DNA of 12,923 bases from JBFIHZ01 sp041601535 (lineage in GTDB: Bacteria > Pseudomonadota > Gammaproteobacteria > Xanthomonadales > SZUA-36), in the NCBI GenBank assembly GCA_041601535.1, contig JBFIHZ010000081.1, positions 1 to 12,923 of the forward strand, read 5' to 3'. The notes under the pieces are model-generated. The model saw only the letters and a list, made by a program, of their open reading frames with translations, was not told the origin of the DNA and searched no databases. Every line of letters begins with the position of its first letter. Position 1 is the first letter of the stretch. The position numbers and the translations under genes are program-made. Positions 6,341 through 12,923 of the stretch are shown here, one piece after another.

Positions 6341-7300
6341 TTGAAAACAAAAATACTCGTTCTTGCCGCAGTGCTGGTCAGCGCGGTCGTTCAGCCCGGG
6401 GCAACATCTGCTCAGGAACCTTTTCGTGTCACCTTGCTGGGCACCGGCACACCTGTAGCCAACCCGCAGCGGTTTGGCCCGGCCACTCTGGTAGAGGTCG
6501 GCGGCCAGCGCTTGCTGTTCGATGCGGGACGTGGCGTGCCTATCAGGTTGTCCCAATTGAACATTCCACTGGCCGACATCGATTCCCTGTTCATCACGCA
6601 CTATCACTCCGACCATGTCAGCGGAATTCCCGATGTCTGGCTGACTGGCTGGCTGCCCGCAGGCGGAGAGCGCACGAAGCCCTTTCGTGTCATTGGGCCG
6701 ACCGGCGCGAAAGACCTGATGTCGAACCTTGAACAAGCCTATGCAGCGGACACACGGGTACGCATGGCCGACCAGAAACTGTTGGCGGCAGGCGCATCGG
6801 TCGCCACCGAGGAGTTTTCATCAGACGGTGTGGTGTACGAACAGGATGGCGTTCAGGTCGTGGCCTTTGAAGTCAATCACGGTGATGAAATAAAGCCTTC
6901 TTACGGTTACCGGATCAATTATAAAGGCAGGTCAGCCCTGATTTCGGGGGACACCCGCTTCAGCGAGAACCTGATCAAGCACGGCATGGGGGTGGATTTG
7001 CTGGTGCATGCAATCGCCGGCTCCAGACCCGAGCTGCTGCAAGACCCGGCGATGCGGCTTATTCTGGATCACCACACCTTGCCTGCGCAGGCCGCCACGG
7101 TGTTCAACGAGACCCAGCCAAAACTCGCCGTGTATACGCATTTCGTACTGCTGCGCTCCAGCACGGTTCCAGCGCTTACAGTTGAAGAGATTATTGCCGA
7201 AACACGCAAGACCTATTCCGGGCCATTGCAGGCGGGTGAAGACCTGATGAGTTTCGATATCACGGCAGCCGGTGTTAAGGTAAACCCGTCGCCGCGGTAG
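6341..7300 (+). CDS. Exported MBL-fold metallohydrolase, RNase Z/arylsulfatase-like
   Basis: A 319-residue metallo-beta-lactamase-fold hydrolase with a signal peptide: KTK, a hydrophobic run (ILVLAAVLVSAVV) and probable cleavage after A24 (ATSA/QEP). The dinuclear zinc site is complete: H87, H89, D91 and H92 in THYHSDH, then H180 (VNHG), D204 (SGDTRFSE) and H267 (YTHFVLL). The starting LLGTGTP and the late DHHT resemble the RNase Z/AtsA-like branch. An exported protein is unlikely to process tRNA, so a secreted esterase, sulfatase or lactonase role is more plausible; this is inference. TTG 6341 is the start because AGGAG at 6329-6333 is spaced 7 bases before it and it yields the signal peptide. 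TTG may lower expression. Confidence 0.9.
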   Translation: MKTKILVLAAVLVSAVVQPGATSAQEPFRVTLLGTGTPVANPQRFGPATLVEVGGQRLLFDAGRGVPIRLSQLNIPLADIDSLFITHYHSDHVSGIPDVWLTGWLPAGGERTKPFRVIGPTGAKDLMSNLEQAYAADTRVRMADQKLLAAGASVATEEFSSDGVVYEQDGVQVVAFEVNHGDEIKPSYGYRINYKGRSALISGDTRFSENLIKHGMGVDLLVHAIAGSRPELLQDPAMRLILDHHTLPAQAATVFNETQPKLAVYTHFVLLRSSTVPALTVEEIIAETRKTYSGPLQAGEDLMSFDITAAGVKVNPSPR

Positions 7301-7326
7301 CCCCAATCCCCGCGGAGACTGCTATT

Positions 7327-7515
7327 ATGAATGCCGACTGGTTCCCAACAGACGCCCGTTTACTACTGCGCCTGTGTTTTGACCGCATCTGCCCTTGACG
7401 TGCCGTCGCCACATTAGTGCTGTTGGTCTCGGCATCATTCACCCTGGTGTGGGGTCTGAGCGCATCGTCGCTCACCTGTGCGGATAAACTGAGAGCATTG
7501 AGTTCCCATGAGTAA
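7327..7515 (+). pseudogene. Small membrane-type reading frame interrupted by one TGA
   Basis: From ATG 7327, with GGAG at 7314-7317 upstream, a frame of 23 codons ends at TGA 7396-7398. In the same frame the sequence continues for 38 more codons to TAA 7513-7515, and that second half reads as a plausible hydrophobic helix (VATLVLLVSASFTLVWGL). Read through, it would be a 62-residue single-helix protein. It may be a decayed gene, a sequencing error, or chance. I do not recognise the family. Nothing suggests selenocysteine insertion: no matching selenoprotein family is apparent. Confidence 0.3.
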
Positions 7516-7555
7516 CACCTTTCTGGTCATCACAACGCGGTTCATGCCATGTTGA
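7508..7555 (+). other. Possible 15-codon leader ORF overlapping the antiporter start
   Basis: ATG 7508 opens a 15-codon frame (MSNTFLVITTRFMPC) whose TGA at 7553-7555 overlaps the antiporter start codon at 7549. The antiporter has no Shine-Dalgarno of its own, so translation could be coupled through this overlap. The small frame itself has only a weak upstream ribosome site, so the case is thin. Confidence 0.25.
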
Positions 7556-8511
7556 ACAGCCTGTATCTGCTGTTGGGCATCGGGCTGCTCACCGCCGGCG
7601 GCGAAGTCCTTATTCGCGGCGCTTTGGGGATGGCCTCCCGGCTGGGCGTCTCGCCACTGCTTTCCGGCCTGCTGATTGTCGGGTTTGGTACCTCCATGCC
7701 TGAAATGGTGGTGTCTATTGATGCCACCCTGAGCGGCCAGCCCGACATTGCCATTGGCAATGTGGTGGGCAGCAATATTGCCAATGTGCTGCTGATACTG
7801 GGCGTGTGTGCCGCCATCAGACCGCTGGCGGTCACGCCGCTGGCCTTGCGGCGCGATGCCGTGATGGTGATAGGTGCCAGCGTGCTGTTTATCGTGCTGG
7901 CGCAGAGCGATGCGCTGACCCGCTTCGATGGCGCGATATTTTTGCTGCTGCTGAGTGCCTACTTGGCCTGGGCCTACTGGTCTGAGCGTTTCCATGCGGC
8001 GCCATCTGTGGCCGTGCATGAGGCGGAAGCAGCAGAGGTTCACGTGGTACCAATGTCCCTGGCATGGTCCTCTGCCGCGGCGTTCGCGGGCCTGGTTCTG
8101 CTGATTGCCGGGTCCCAGGTGTTACTCAAGGGTGCAATTGGAATCGCCCAGAGTCTCGGCGTATCAGAGGCGGTAATCGGGCTTACCCTGGTGGCGGTTG
8201 GCACCTCACTTCCGGAGCTCACAATATCCGTAATCGCTGCTTTGCGGCGGCATGCTGATGTGGCGGTTGGCAACGTACTGGGCAGCAACATATTCAACCT
8301 GCTGGGAATTCTCGGGGTTTCGGCCCTGTTGCAACCGCTTGAAATACCCGCACGGATTGTTCGGTTTGACCAATGGGTCATGCTCGGTGTGGCCGTGTTG
8401 CTGTTCGTGTTTCTGTTTACCGGACGAAGGCTGAGCCGCACCGAAGGGTGGATTCTGTTGCTGGCCTATGTCGCGTATATTTTTCTCAGTTACAGCCTGA
8501 TCGCCAGCTAA
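7549..8511 (+). CDS. Calcium/sodium antiporter, YrbG-like (CaCA family)
   Basis: A 320-residue inner-membrane cation/Ca2+ exchanger with the internally duplicated alpha repeats that define the family. Repeat 1 has GTSMPE (47-52) and NVVGSN (71-76); repeat 2 has GTSLPE (218-223) and NVLGSN (242-247). E52 and E223 correspond to the essential ion-binding glutamates. About ten helices are expected, five per half in opposite orientation. The halves are joined by a short acidic, histidine-containing loop (about 147-168), much smaller than the regulatory loop of eukaryotic exchangers. It should extrude Ca2+ in exchange for Na+ or H+. ATG 7549 gives a normal family N terminus but lacks a ribosome site; an in-frame stop at 7513 limits any upstream extension. 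Its usual E. coli neighbours (LPS genes) are absent. Confidence 0.94.
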   Translation: MLNSLYLLLGIGLLTAGGEVLIRGALGMASRLGVSPLLSGLLIVGFGTSMPEMVVSIDATLSGQPDIAIGNVVGSNIANVLLILGVCAAIRPLAVTPLALRRDAVMVIGASVLFIVLAQSDALTRFDGAIFLLLLSAYLAWAYWSERFHAAPSVAVHEAEAAEVHVVPMSLAWSSAAAFAGLVLLIAGSQVLLKGAIGIAQSLGVSEAVIGLTLVAVGTSLPELTISVIAALRRHADVAVGNVLGSNIFNLLGILGVSALLQPLEIPARIVRFDQWVMLGVAVLLFVFLFTGRRLSRTEGWILLLAYVAYIFLSYSLIAS

Positions 8512-8890
8512 ACCCTTGCTTATGACGGCGCGCTGGCTTCTTGTGTCGTGCCAGCAGCCTGACGGTGCCTGAAACTCCCCGAAACAATTCCTGAAGTTGC
8601 CAAGCGAGGCATGAATTTTGCCGGGAACGCTGCAACAGCCACCACCTGGCGGAGAAAACGGGCCTCGAGAGACCGCCGTTTCCGCTCAGCGGCCCGGCAA
8701 GCCACCTGAGGCGGATATTTAGCTGAAAGAACCCGTCATTGGACCGGTTTTTACCGGTTTTCGGCCCATGACAAACAGTAAAGGTTACTTTTTCTACTGA
8801 ACGGCCGTTATTTGCCCCAAAAACCTGCCGTTATTGTGATAAAGTCCGCGCGATCAAAATTTTTTGTTCCATTTTGGGAGAGACTGTCAG
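8512..8890 (+). other. Long upstream region of hppA
   Basis: No gene is supported in these 379 bases. GTCATTGGACCG (8735-8746) and CGGCCCATGAC (8761-8771) form an imperfect inverted repeat that encloses a tandem copy of ACCGGTTTT (8743-8751 and 8753-8761). Further on, GCCGTTATT occurs twice (8804-8812 and 8827-8835), 23 bp apart, just before the likely hppA start region. The final 130 bases are AT-rich, as expected of a promoter. No terminator is seen after the antiporter. Confidence 0.5.
8812..8843 (+). promoter_or_regulatory. Possible hppA promoter with repeated GCCGTTATT
   Basis: TTGCCC (8812-8817) and GATAAA (8838-8843), the latter preceded by TGT, are the best promoter-like pair. Their 20 bp spacing is longer than normal, so the -35 may be different or an activator may be needed. 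The two GCCGTTATT copies are 23 bp apart, about two helical turns, and abut these elements, which suits a protein-binding site. The ribosome site GGAGAG (8877-8882) sits 8 bases before ATG 8891. Confidence 0.3.
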
Positions 8891-11020
8891 ATGTCGGGAA
8901 TTACCATTACCGTTACTACTGCGTTGTCCTTGCTTGGCCTGGCCATAGCCTTCTTTTACATGAAGAAGGTGATCAGCGTTCCGCTGGATCTCGGCCTCAA
9001 TGAACAGGACGCAAAGCGGCTGAAATTCATTCACGGCGCGATCGCCCGAGGTGCCATGGCGTTCCTGAAACAGGAATACAAATTCCTGACCATTTTCATG
9101 GTTGCCTTTGCCGCCATCATCATGGTGCTGATCGATGACTCGCATACCCCGGATATTCGCGAAGGCATCTATACCGCCATCGCTTTCCTGTTCGGTGGCG
9201 CCATATCCATTGCTTCGGGTTACATCGGCATGAAAGTCGCCACCCAGGGCAATGCCCGCACCACGGTCTCAGCCAAGAAAGACATTTCCAGTGCCTTTGA
9301 CGTGGCGATCAATTCCGGCGCCGTTATGGGGTTTGCGCTGGTTGGTCTGGCCACGCTGGGCCTGGTGGTGATTTACGTCGTCATGAAATTCCTGCTGGCT
9401 GATCTCGGTCCGGGCAACAACCATATCCTGATGGAAGTCATCGCCGGCTTTGGCCTGGGTGGCTCAACCATCGCGCTGTTCGCCCGCGTCGGCGGCGGCA
9501 TTTTCACCAAGGCCGCTGATGTCGGCGCTGACCTGGTGGGCAAGGTGGAACAGGGTATTCCCGAAGACGATCCGCGCAACCCGGCGGTTATTGCCGATAA
9601 CGTCGGCGACAACGTGGGCGACGTGGCCGGCATGGGTGCCGACCTGTTTGGGTCCTGTGCCGAGAGCACCTGCGCCGCCATGGTGATTTCCGCCATCGCG
9701 TTCGCCGGCAACCCGGATGCCCTGCTCTACCCCATCCTGATCAGCGCGGTGGGCATTCCCATCAGCCTGATCACCAAGCTGCTGGTAGGTGTTAAAACCG
9801 AAGACGACGTGGCTCCGGCGCTGATGAAACTGCTGGTCATTTCCAGCACCCTGATGGCCATCGTGATGTATTTCGTCACCACCGCGCTGATTCCTGACGC
9901 CTTTGATCTGGGCGGCGAAACCTACTCCAGCCTGGGCATCTACTGGTGCTTCCTGTCTGGCCTGATCGCCGGCCTGGCGGTAGGCCTGCTTACCGGCTAT
10001 TACACCTCGGAAAAATACGGCCCGGTTCAGGAAGTGGCCAAATCGTGTGAAACCGGCGTTGCCACCAACATCATTTACGGCCTGGCGCTGGGTTACAAGA
10101 GCACCGTGCTGCCGTACCTGTGTATCGCCGTAAGCATCTTTGTCTCCTGGGACCTGGGCGGCATGTATGGCGTGGCCATCGCTTCGCTGGGCATGCTGGG
10201 TACGCTGGTGATTGCATTGACCATTGATGCCTACGGTCCGGTGGCGGATAACGCCGGCGGCATCGCGGAAATGGTCGGCCTGGAAAAGGAAGTGCGCCGC
10301 CGCACCGATATCCTGGACTCCGCCGGCAACACCACGGCGGCCATCGGCAAGGGCTTCGCCATCGGTGCAGCCATTTTGACTTCCCTGGCGCTGTTTGCTG
10401 CGTTCATCACCACCGCGGAAACCCTGTCGGGCAACGAGATGTCGATGAGCCTGCTGAACCCGGTGGTATACACCAGTGTGTTCATCGGCGCAGTACTGCC
10501 CTTCCTGTTCACCGCCATGACGATGAAGTCGGTAGGCAAGGCGGCGTTTGACATGATCGAAGAAGTGCGGCGCCAGTTCCGCACCATTCCCGGCATCATG
10601 GAAGGCACCGGTGAGCCGGATTACGCCCAGTGCGTGGCCATCTCCACCAAGGCCGCACTGCGCGAGATGATCGCCCCTGGCGTGCTGATCATGGGTACCC
10701 CGCTGTTGGTGGGCTTCCTGTTCGGTGTCGAAGCCGTGGCCGGTATCCTGGCCGGCTCGCTGGTGGCTGGTGGCGTACTGGCTATTGCCTCGTCCAACTC
10801 GGGCGGCGCCTGGGATAACGCCAAGAAATACATTGAAGCCGGCAACCTGGGTGGCAAGGGCTCCGAGGTACACCATGCCGCCGTGGTGGGTGATACGGTG
10901 GGCGATCCTCTGAAAGACACCTCTGGTCCGTCACTGAACATCCTGATCAAGCTGTCGGCCATTCTGAGCCTGGTATTCACACCGTTCTTTGTTGAGTACG
11001 GCGGTATTTTGCTTGGTTGA
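8891..11020 (+). CDS. hppA: Membrane-bound proton-translocating pyrophosphatase, K+-dependent type
   Basis: A 709-residue, about 16-helix pump that couples pyrophosphate hydrolysis to ion export across the inner membrane. The Mg-PPi site residues are intact: EDDPRNPAVIADNVGDNVGD spans 225-244 with its conserved aspartates, and the second acidic cluster GDTVGDPLKDTSGPS is at 667-681. K+ dependence is predicted from A483 and G486 in GNTTAAIGKG, where K+-independent enzymes have Lys and Thr. H+ rather than Na+ pumping is predicted because E258 (GSCAEST) is at the H+-PPase position and G254, four residues earlier, lacks the Na+-type glutamate. ATG 8891 is preferred over TTG 8864 for its Shine-Dalgarno. 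A terminator follows directly, so the gene is probably transcribed alone. Confidence 0.97.
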   Translation: MSGITITVTTALSLLGLAIAFFYMKKVISVPLDLGLNEQDAKRLKFIHGAIARGAMAFLKQEYKFLTIFMVAFAAIIMVLIDDSHTPDIREGIYTAIAFLFGGAISIASGYIGMKVATQGNARTTVSAKKDISSAFDVAINSGAVMGFALVGLATLGLVVIYVVMKFLLADLGPGNNHILMEVIAGFGLGGSTIALFARVGGGIFTKAADVGADLVGKVEQGIPEDDPRNPAVIADNVGDNVGDVAGMGADLFGSCAESTCAAMVISAIAFAGNPDALLYPILISAVGIPISLITKLLVGVKTEDDVAPALMKLLVISSTLMAIVMYFVTTALIPDAFDLGGETYSSLGIYWCFLSGLIAGLAVGLLTGYYTSEKYGPVQEVAKSCETGVATNIIYGLALGYKSTVLPYLCIAVSIFVSWDLGGMYGVAIASLGMLGTLVIALTIDAYGPVADNAGGIAEMVGLEKEVRRRTDILDSAGNTTAAIGKGFAIGAAILTSLALFAAFITTAETLSGNEMSMSLLNPVVYTSVFIGAVLPFLFTAMTMKSVGKAAFDMIEEVRRQFRTIPGIMEGTGEPDYAQCVAISTKAALREMIAPGVLIMGTPLLVGFLFGVEAVAGILAGSLVAGGVLAIASSNSGGAWDNAKKYIEAGNLGGKGSEVHHAAVVGDTVGDPLKDTSGPSLNILIKLSAILSLVFTPFFVEYGGILLG

Positions 11021-11043
11021 TTCCGGCACTGCATGTTCGATTG

Positions 11044-11070
11044 AAAAACCCCGCTCAGGCGGGGTTTTTT
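11044..11070 (+). terminator. Intrinsic terminator of hppA
   Basis: CCCCGC (11049-11054) pairs perfectly with GCGGGG (11059-11064) around the tetraloop TCAG, flanked by AAAAA upstream and six T downstream. It lies 24 bases after the hppA stop codon. The A and T runs could also make it act on the opposite strand. Confidence 0.95.
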
Positions 11071-11114
11071 ATTGTGTACCATAACCACAAGCGGGACATG
11101 ACAAGGAGAATTTG

Positions 11115-11510
11115 ATGTATAGACCACCGGGCTATGCCGCCATCACGCCTTACTTCGTGGTGGAGAATGCGGTCGGCTTTATCGATTTCCTGGTCAACGG
11201 GCTAGGGGCCGTGGAAGAACTGCGGTCCCTGCGGCCGGATGGCAAAATTGCCAATGTGCAGATGCAGTTGGGCGGCGCACGTTTCATGGTCAGTGAAACG
11301 GCCCCGGATTTTCCGCCCATGAGCGCTGCTTATTACCTGTACGTGGAGCATGCCGATGCCGCCATGGCCCGCGCCTGCGAGCATGGAGCCGAGGCGGTGA
11401 TGCAGGTCGCTGACATGCCCTATGGTGACCGCCAGGGCGGGGTGCGCGACAACTGGGGCAACCTGTGGTGGATATCCCAGCGCCTTGAGCACAGGCCCTA
11501 TTCCGCCTGA
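11115..11510 (+). CDS. VOC-family protein, PhnB-like
   Basis: A 131-residue protein of the glyoxalase/bleomycin-resistance fold, most like the PhnB-type branch. Typical features are PPGYAAITPYFVVENA (4-19) opening the first module, LRPDGKIANVQMQLGG (39-54), the second module LYVEHADAAMARACEHGAE (75-93), and YGDRQGGVRDNWGNLWWIS (103-121) at the end. In this branch the last strand carries Trp rather than the metal-ligand Glu, so it is probably not a glyoxalase I; ligand or activity is unknown. ATG 11115 has AAGGAG (11103-11108) six bases upstream, which favours it over the adjacent TTG 11112. It follows the hppA terminator by 44 bp, so it needs its own promoter, though I see no clear one. Confidence 0.9.
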   Translation: MYRPPGYAAITPYFVVENAVGFIDFLVNGLGAVEELRSLRPDGKIANVQMQLGGARFMVSETAPDFPPMSAAYYLYVEHADAAMARACEHGAEAVMQVADMPYGDRQGGVRDNWGNLWWISQRLEHRPYSA

Positions 11511-11613
11511 CCTGTCATCACAAGGCGCGGCCGCGGTGATTGGCCGAAATGCCGTCAACAGGTGCGACCAGGTTCGATAGAATGAAGACTGATAACCCAA
11601 CCAGGAGGCTTCG

Positions 11614-12084
11614 ATGCATTTAATCCGTTTGCTGACCGCAGTGGTATGCCTCGGCCATGGCATGGATCTGCTGGCATGCGATTTCGACTGCACGCTGAAC
11701 AGGCACCTGGATGCCATCCAGCAAAAGGATTTTGTTGCCTTCGAATCCACCCTGACGCGTGGTGAGCGTCTGACCTTCATTCTGCCGAATGGCCAGTTGT
11801 TTACCGACCCTGGTGAATTTCGCGCCATGCTGAAGGACTGGTTTGCCGACACCAGCTGGACCTTTGATTACGACATCATAGCGGTGCAACAAGCCGCCGG
11901 CATGGGCAGCGCCCTGCTGCTGGTGCGCTACGACGAACCGGACCGTGATGGCCAGCCTTACCACCTGGACCATTACCTTAACCTGGTGTTCAAATACGAA
12001 GGCGATGGCTGGTACCTGGTGCATGACCAGAACACCATTGCCCGGTTACCCCAACCCACACAGACCATGGAGACAACGGACTGA
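11614..12084 (+). CDS. SnoaL/NTF2-like protein, probably exported
   Basis: A 156-residue protein that looks like a SnoaL/DUF4440 (NTF2-like cone) domain: an early helix with LNRHLDAIQQKDFVAFESTL (28-47), a strand after ERLTFILPNG, then DPGEFRAMLKDWFAD and a curved sheet ending in LVFKYEGDGWYLVHDQNT (124-141). Such domains are ligand pockets or small enzymes; no catalytic set can be assigned. Residues 1-21 resemble a short signal peptide ending LLAC at 19-22, a possible lipobox, with Asp after the Cys as in inner-membrane-retained lipoproteins. His15 and Asp18 make it a poor signal, so export is uncertain. AGGAGG (11603-11608) precedes ATG 11614. Its TGA overlaps the carbonic anhydrase ATG by one base, implying coupled translation. 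Confidence 0.75.
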   Translation: MHLIRLLTAVVCLGHGMDLLACDFDCTLNRHLDAIQQKDFVAFESTLTRGERLTFILPNGQLFTDPGEFRAMLKDWFADTSWTFDYDIIAVQQAAGMGSALLLVRYDEPDRDGQPYHLDHYLNLVFKYEGDGWYLVHDQNTIARLPQPTQTMETTD

Positions 12085-12701
12085 TGATACCCGCCAAGCA
12101 GGCCTTGCAACGGCTGATTGAAGGCAACCGGCGCTTTGTCGCCGAACTCGAACACGGCCGTAAGACGACCAAAATCATCCACCCCAATGAAGTGGCCGAC
12201 GACCAGCGCCCGTTTGCCATTATCCTGGGCTGTTCCGATTCGCGGGTACCGGCCGAAATCGTGTTTGACCAGGGCCTGGGTGATCTGTTTGTGATCCGGG
12301 TGGCCGGCAACATCGTCGCGCCATCGCAGGTCGGCAGCGTGGAATACGCAGCCGAGTGGTTTGGTACCCGGCTGGTCGTGGTCATGGGCCACTCGATGTG
12401 CGGCGCGGTACTGGCCACCATTGACCAGTTGGGGCGTCCCAGCGAGGTGCAGTCGCCCAACCTGCGTTCCATCGTCAACCGCATCCGGCCGCATGTGCGC
12501 AACCTGATGGATACCGAGTTACGCCACGACCACAAATCCCTGGTGCACCATGCGGTGCGCGCCAATATCTGCGCATCGGCTGACCACTTAAGGCACGGTT
12601 CGGACCTGCTGGAACAACGCATTCAGAACGACGGCCTGATGGTGGTAGGGGCGGAGTATTCGCTGGAAACCGGCGTGGTGGAGTTTTTCGATGGCTGTTA
12701 A
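12084..12701 (+). CDS. Beta-class carbonic anhydrase
   Basis: A 205-residue cytoplasmic zinc enzyme that interconverts CO2 and bicarbonate. All hallmark residues are present: C50-S-D52-S-R54 in GCSDSRVPAE, with zinc ligand C50 and the Asp/Arg gate pair, then H103 and C106 in GHSMCGAV. The sequence between them, GDLFVIRVAGNIV (66-78), is also typical. The protein ends with LETGVVEFF and a terminal Cys, the usual closing strand, so it is full length. It starts one base inside the stop of the SnoaL-like gene (TGATGA) with no separate strong ribosome site, so it is probably made by coupled translation. Bicarbonate supply for carboxylases or pH balance are the usual roles; the partner gene does not refine this. 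Confidence 0.96.
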   Translation: MIPAKQALQRLIEGNRRFVAELEHGRKTTKIIHPNEVADDQRPFAIILGCSDSRVPAEIVFDQGLGDLFVIRVAGNIVAPSQVGSVEYAAEWFGTRLVVVMGHSMCGAVLATIDQLGRPSEVQSPNLRSIVNRIRPHVRNLMDTELRHDHKSLVHHAVRANICASADHLRHGSDLLEQRIQNDGLMVVGAEYSLETGVVEFFDGC

Positions 12702-12785
12702 CTCACCTTTGACCTTTGTCCGTAGCGGCCTGCCCAGTGGCCGGGCTTCGCCCTGTCCGGGCACGTTGCGATACGGAGACCAACG
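12702..12785 (+). other. Spacer with GC-rich hairpins before the aldolase gene
   Basis: GGGC and GCCC around TTC (12742-12752), with neighbouring GCCC and GGGC copies on either side, allow several alternative short stems. No T run follows, so read-through from the carbonic anhydrase gene into the aldolase gene is likely. CGGAG near 12774-12778 is the ribosome site for ATG 12786. Confidence 0.4.
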
Positions 12786-12923
12786 ATGAACGGTTTCCGC
12801 CAGCGCGTACTGGCCGGCGAGCAGCTGGTGGGCAGCCTGGTGACACTGAATTCTCCGGAAGTGGTGGAAATCCTGTGCCTGGCCGGATTTGACTGGTTGT
12901 TCCTGGATGCCGAACACGCACCG
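12786..12923 (+). CDS. HpcH/HpaI aldolase family protein, N-terminal part only
   Basis: The first 46 residues of a gene that runs off the window. LVTLNSPEVVEILCLAGFDW (19-38) followed by LFLDAEHAP (39-46 plus the edge) matches the start of HpcH/HpaI-type class II aldolases, such as 4-hydroxy-2-oxoheptanedioate aldolase and 2-dehydro-3-deoxyglucarate aldolase. There D/E-H at this position begins the active site, with His as the general base. These enzymes cleave 2-oxo acids to pyruvate and an aldehyde. ATG 12786 has GGAG 7 bases upstream. The exact substrate cannot be told from this part. It follows the carbonic anhydrase by 84 bp in the same direction. Confidence 0.85.
   Translation, partial: MNGFRQRVLAGEQLVGSLVTLNSPEVVEILCLAGFDWLFLDAEHAP

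Noticed and set aside
7396..7398. Selenocysteine or tryptophan read-through at TGA
   Set aside because: There is no recognisable selenoprotein family or insertion element, and other genes here use TGA as stop.
9464..10876. 470-codon open frame on the minus strand
   Set aside because: It lies wholly opposite hppA and is rich in His, Gln and Gly, as expected from reading GC-biased codons backwards; no domain is recognisable.
1..12923. CRISPR arrays, tRNA/rRNA genes, transposases, phage genes
   Set aside because: I found no regularly spaced repeats, no cloverleaf or rRNA segment, and no recombinase or phage-like protein.

Overview
The window looks like a chromosomal stretch from a gammaproteobacterium, possibly a marine one. 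This is inferred from gene content and Shine-Dalgarno use; no marker gene fixes the taxonomy. Every gene I can support lies on the plus strand: 14 complete protein genes of recognisable or describable type, one 34-codon lysine-rich gene, and one partial gene at each edge. I see no rRNA, tRNA, CRISPR array, insertion sequence or transposase.

Left part (1 to about 4.6 kb): the 3' end of a VOC/glyoxalase gene, a class I SAM methyltransferase, a VOC gene of extradiol-dioxygenase type, a tiny lysine-rich gene, a membrane-anchored protein of unknown function, an RRM RNA-binding protein, and two small orphan membrane proteins (DUF2165-like and DUF6868-like). These are short genes of unrelated function separated by 100-380 bp spacers, most with their own Shine-Dalgarno, so they do not read as one operon. 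An imperfect palindrome just after the methyltransferase has the four-box layout of an integron attC site. It is the only hint of how such a patchwork could have been built.

Middle part (4.7 to 8.5 kb): a GNAT acetyltransferase, a CPBP-type intramembrane protease homologue, an exported RNase Z-like metallo-beta-lactamase-fold hydrolase starting with TTG, and a YrbG-like calcium/sodium antiporter. The spacer before the antiporter holds a small reading frame interrupted by one in-frame TGA.

Right part (8.9 to 12.9 kb): hppA, a membrane pyrophosphatase whose residues predict a K+-dependent, H+-pumping enzyme. It has its own upstream region with repeats and a strong intrinsic terminator, so it is probably monocistronic. 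Then come a PhnB-like VOC protein, an exported SnoaL/NTF2-like protein overlapping a beta-carbonic anhydrase by one base, and the start of an HpcH/HpaI-type aldolase.

No multi-gene system that I can call undescribed is evident. The best leads are the attC-like site, the 34-aa basic protein, the interrupted frame before the antiporter, and the coupled SnoaL-like/carbonic anhydrase pair.
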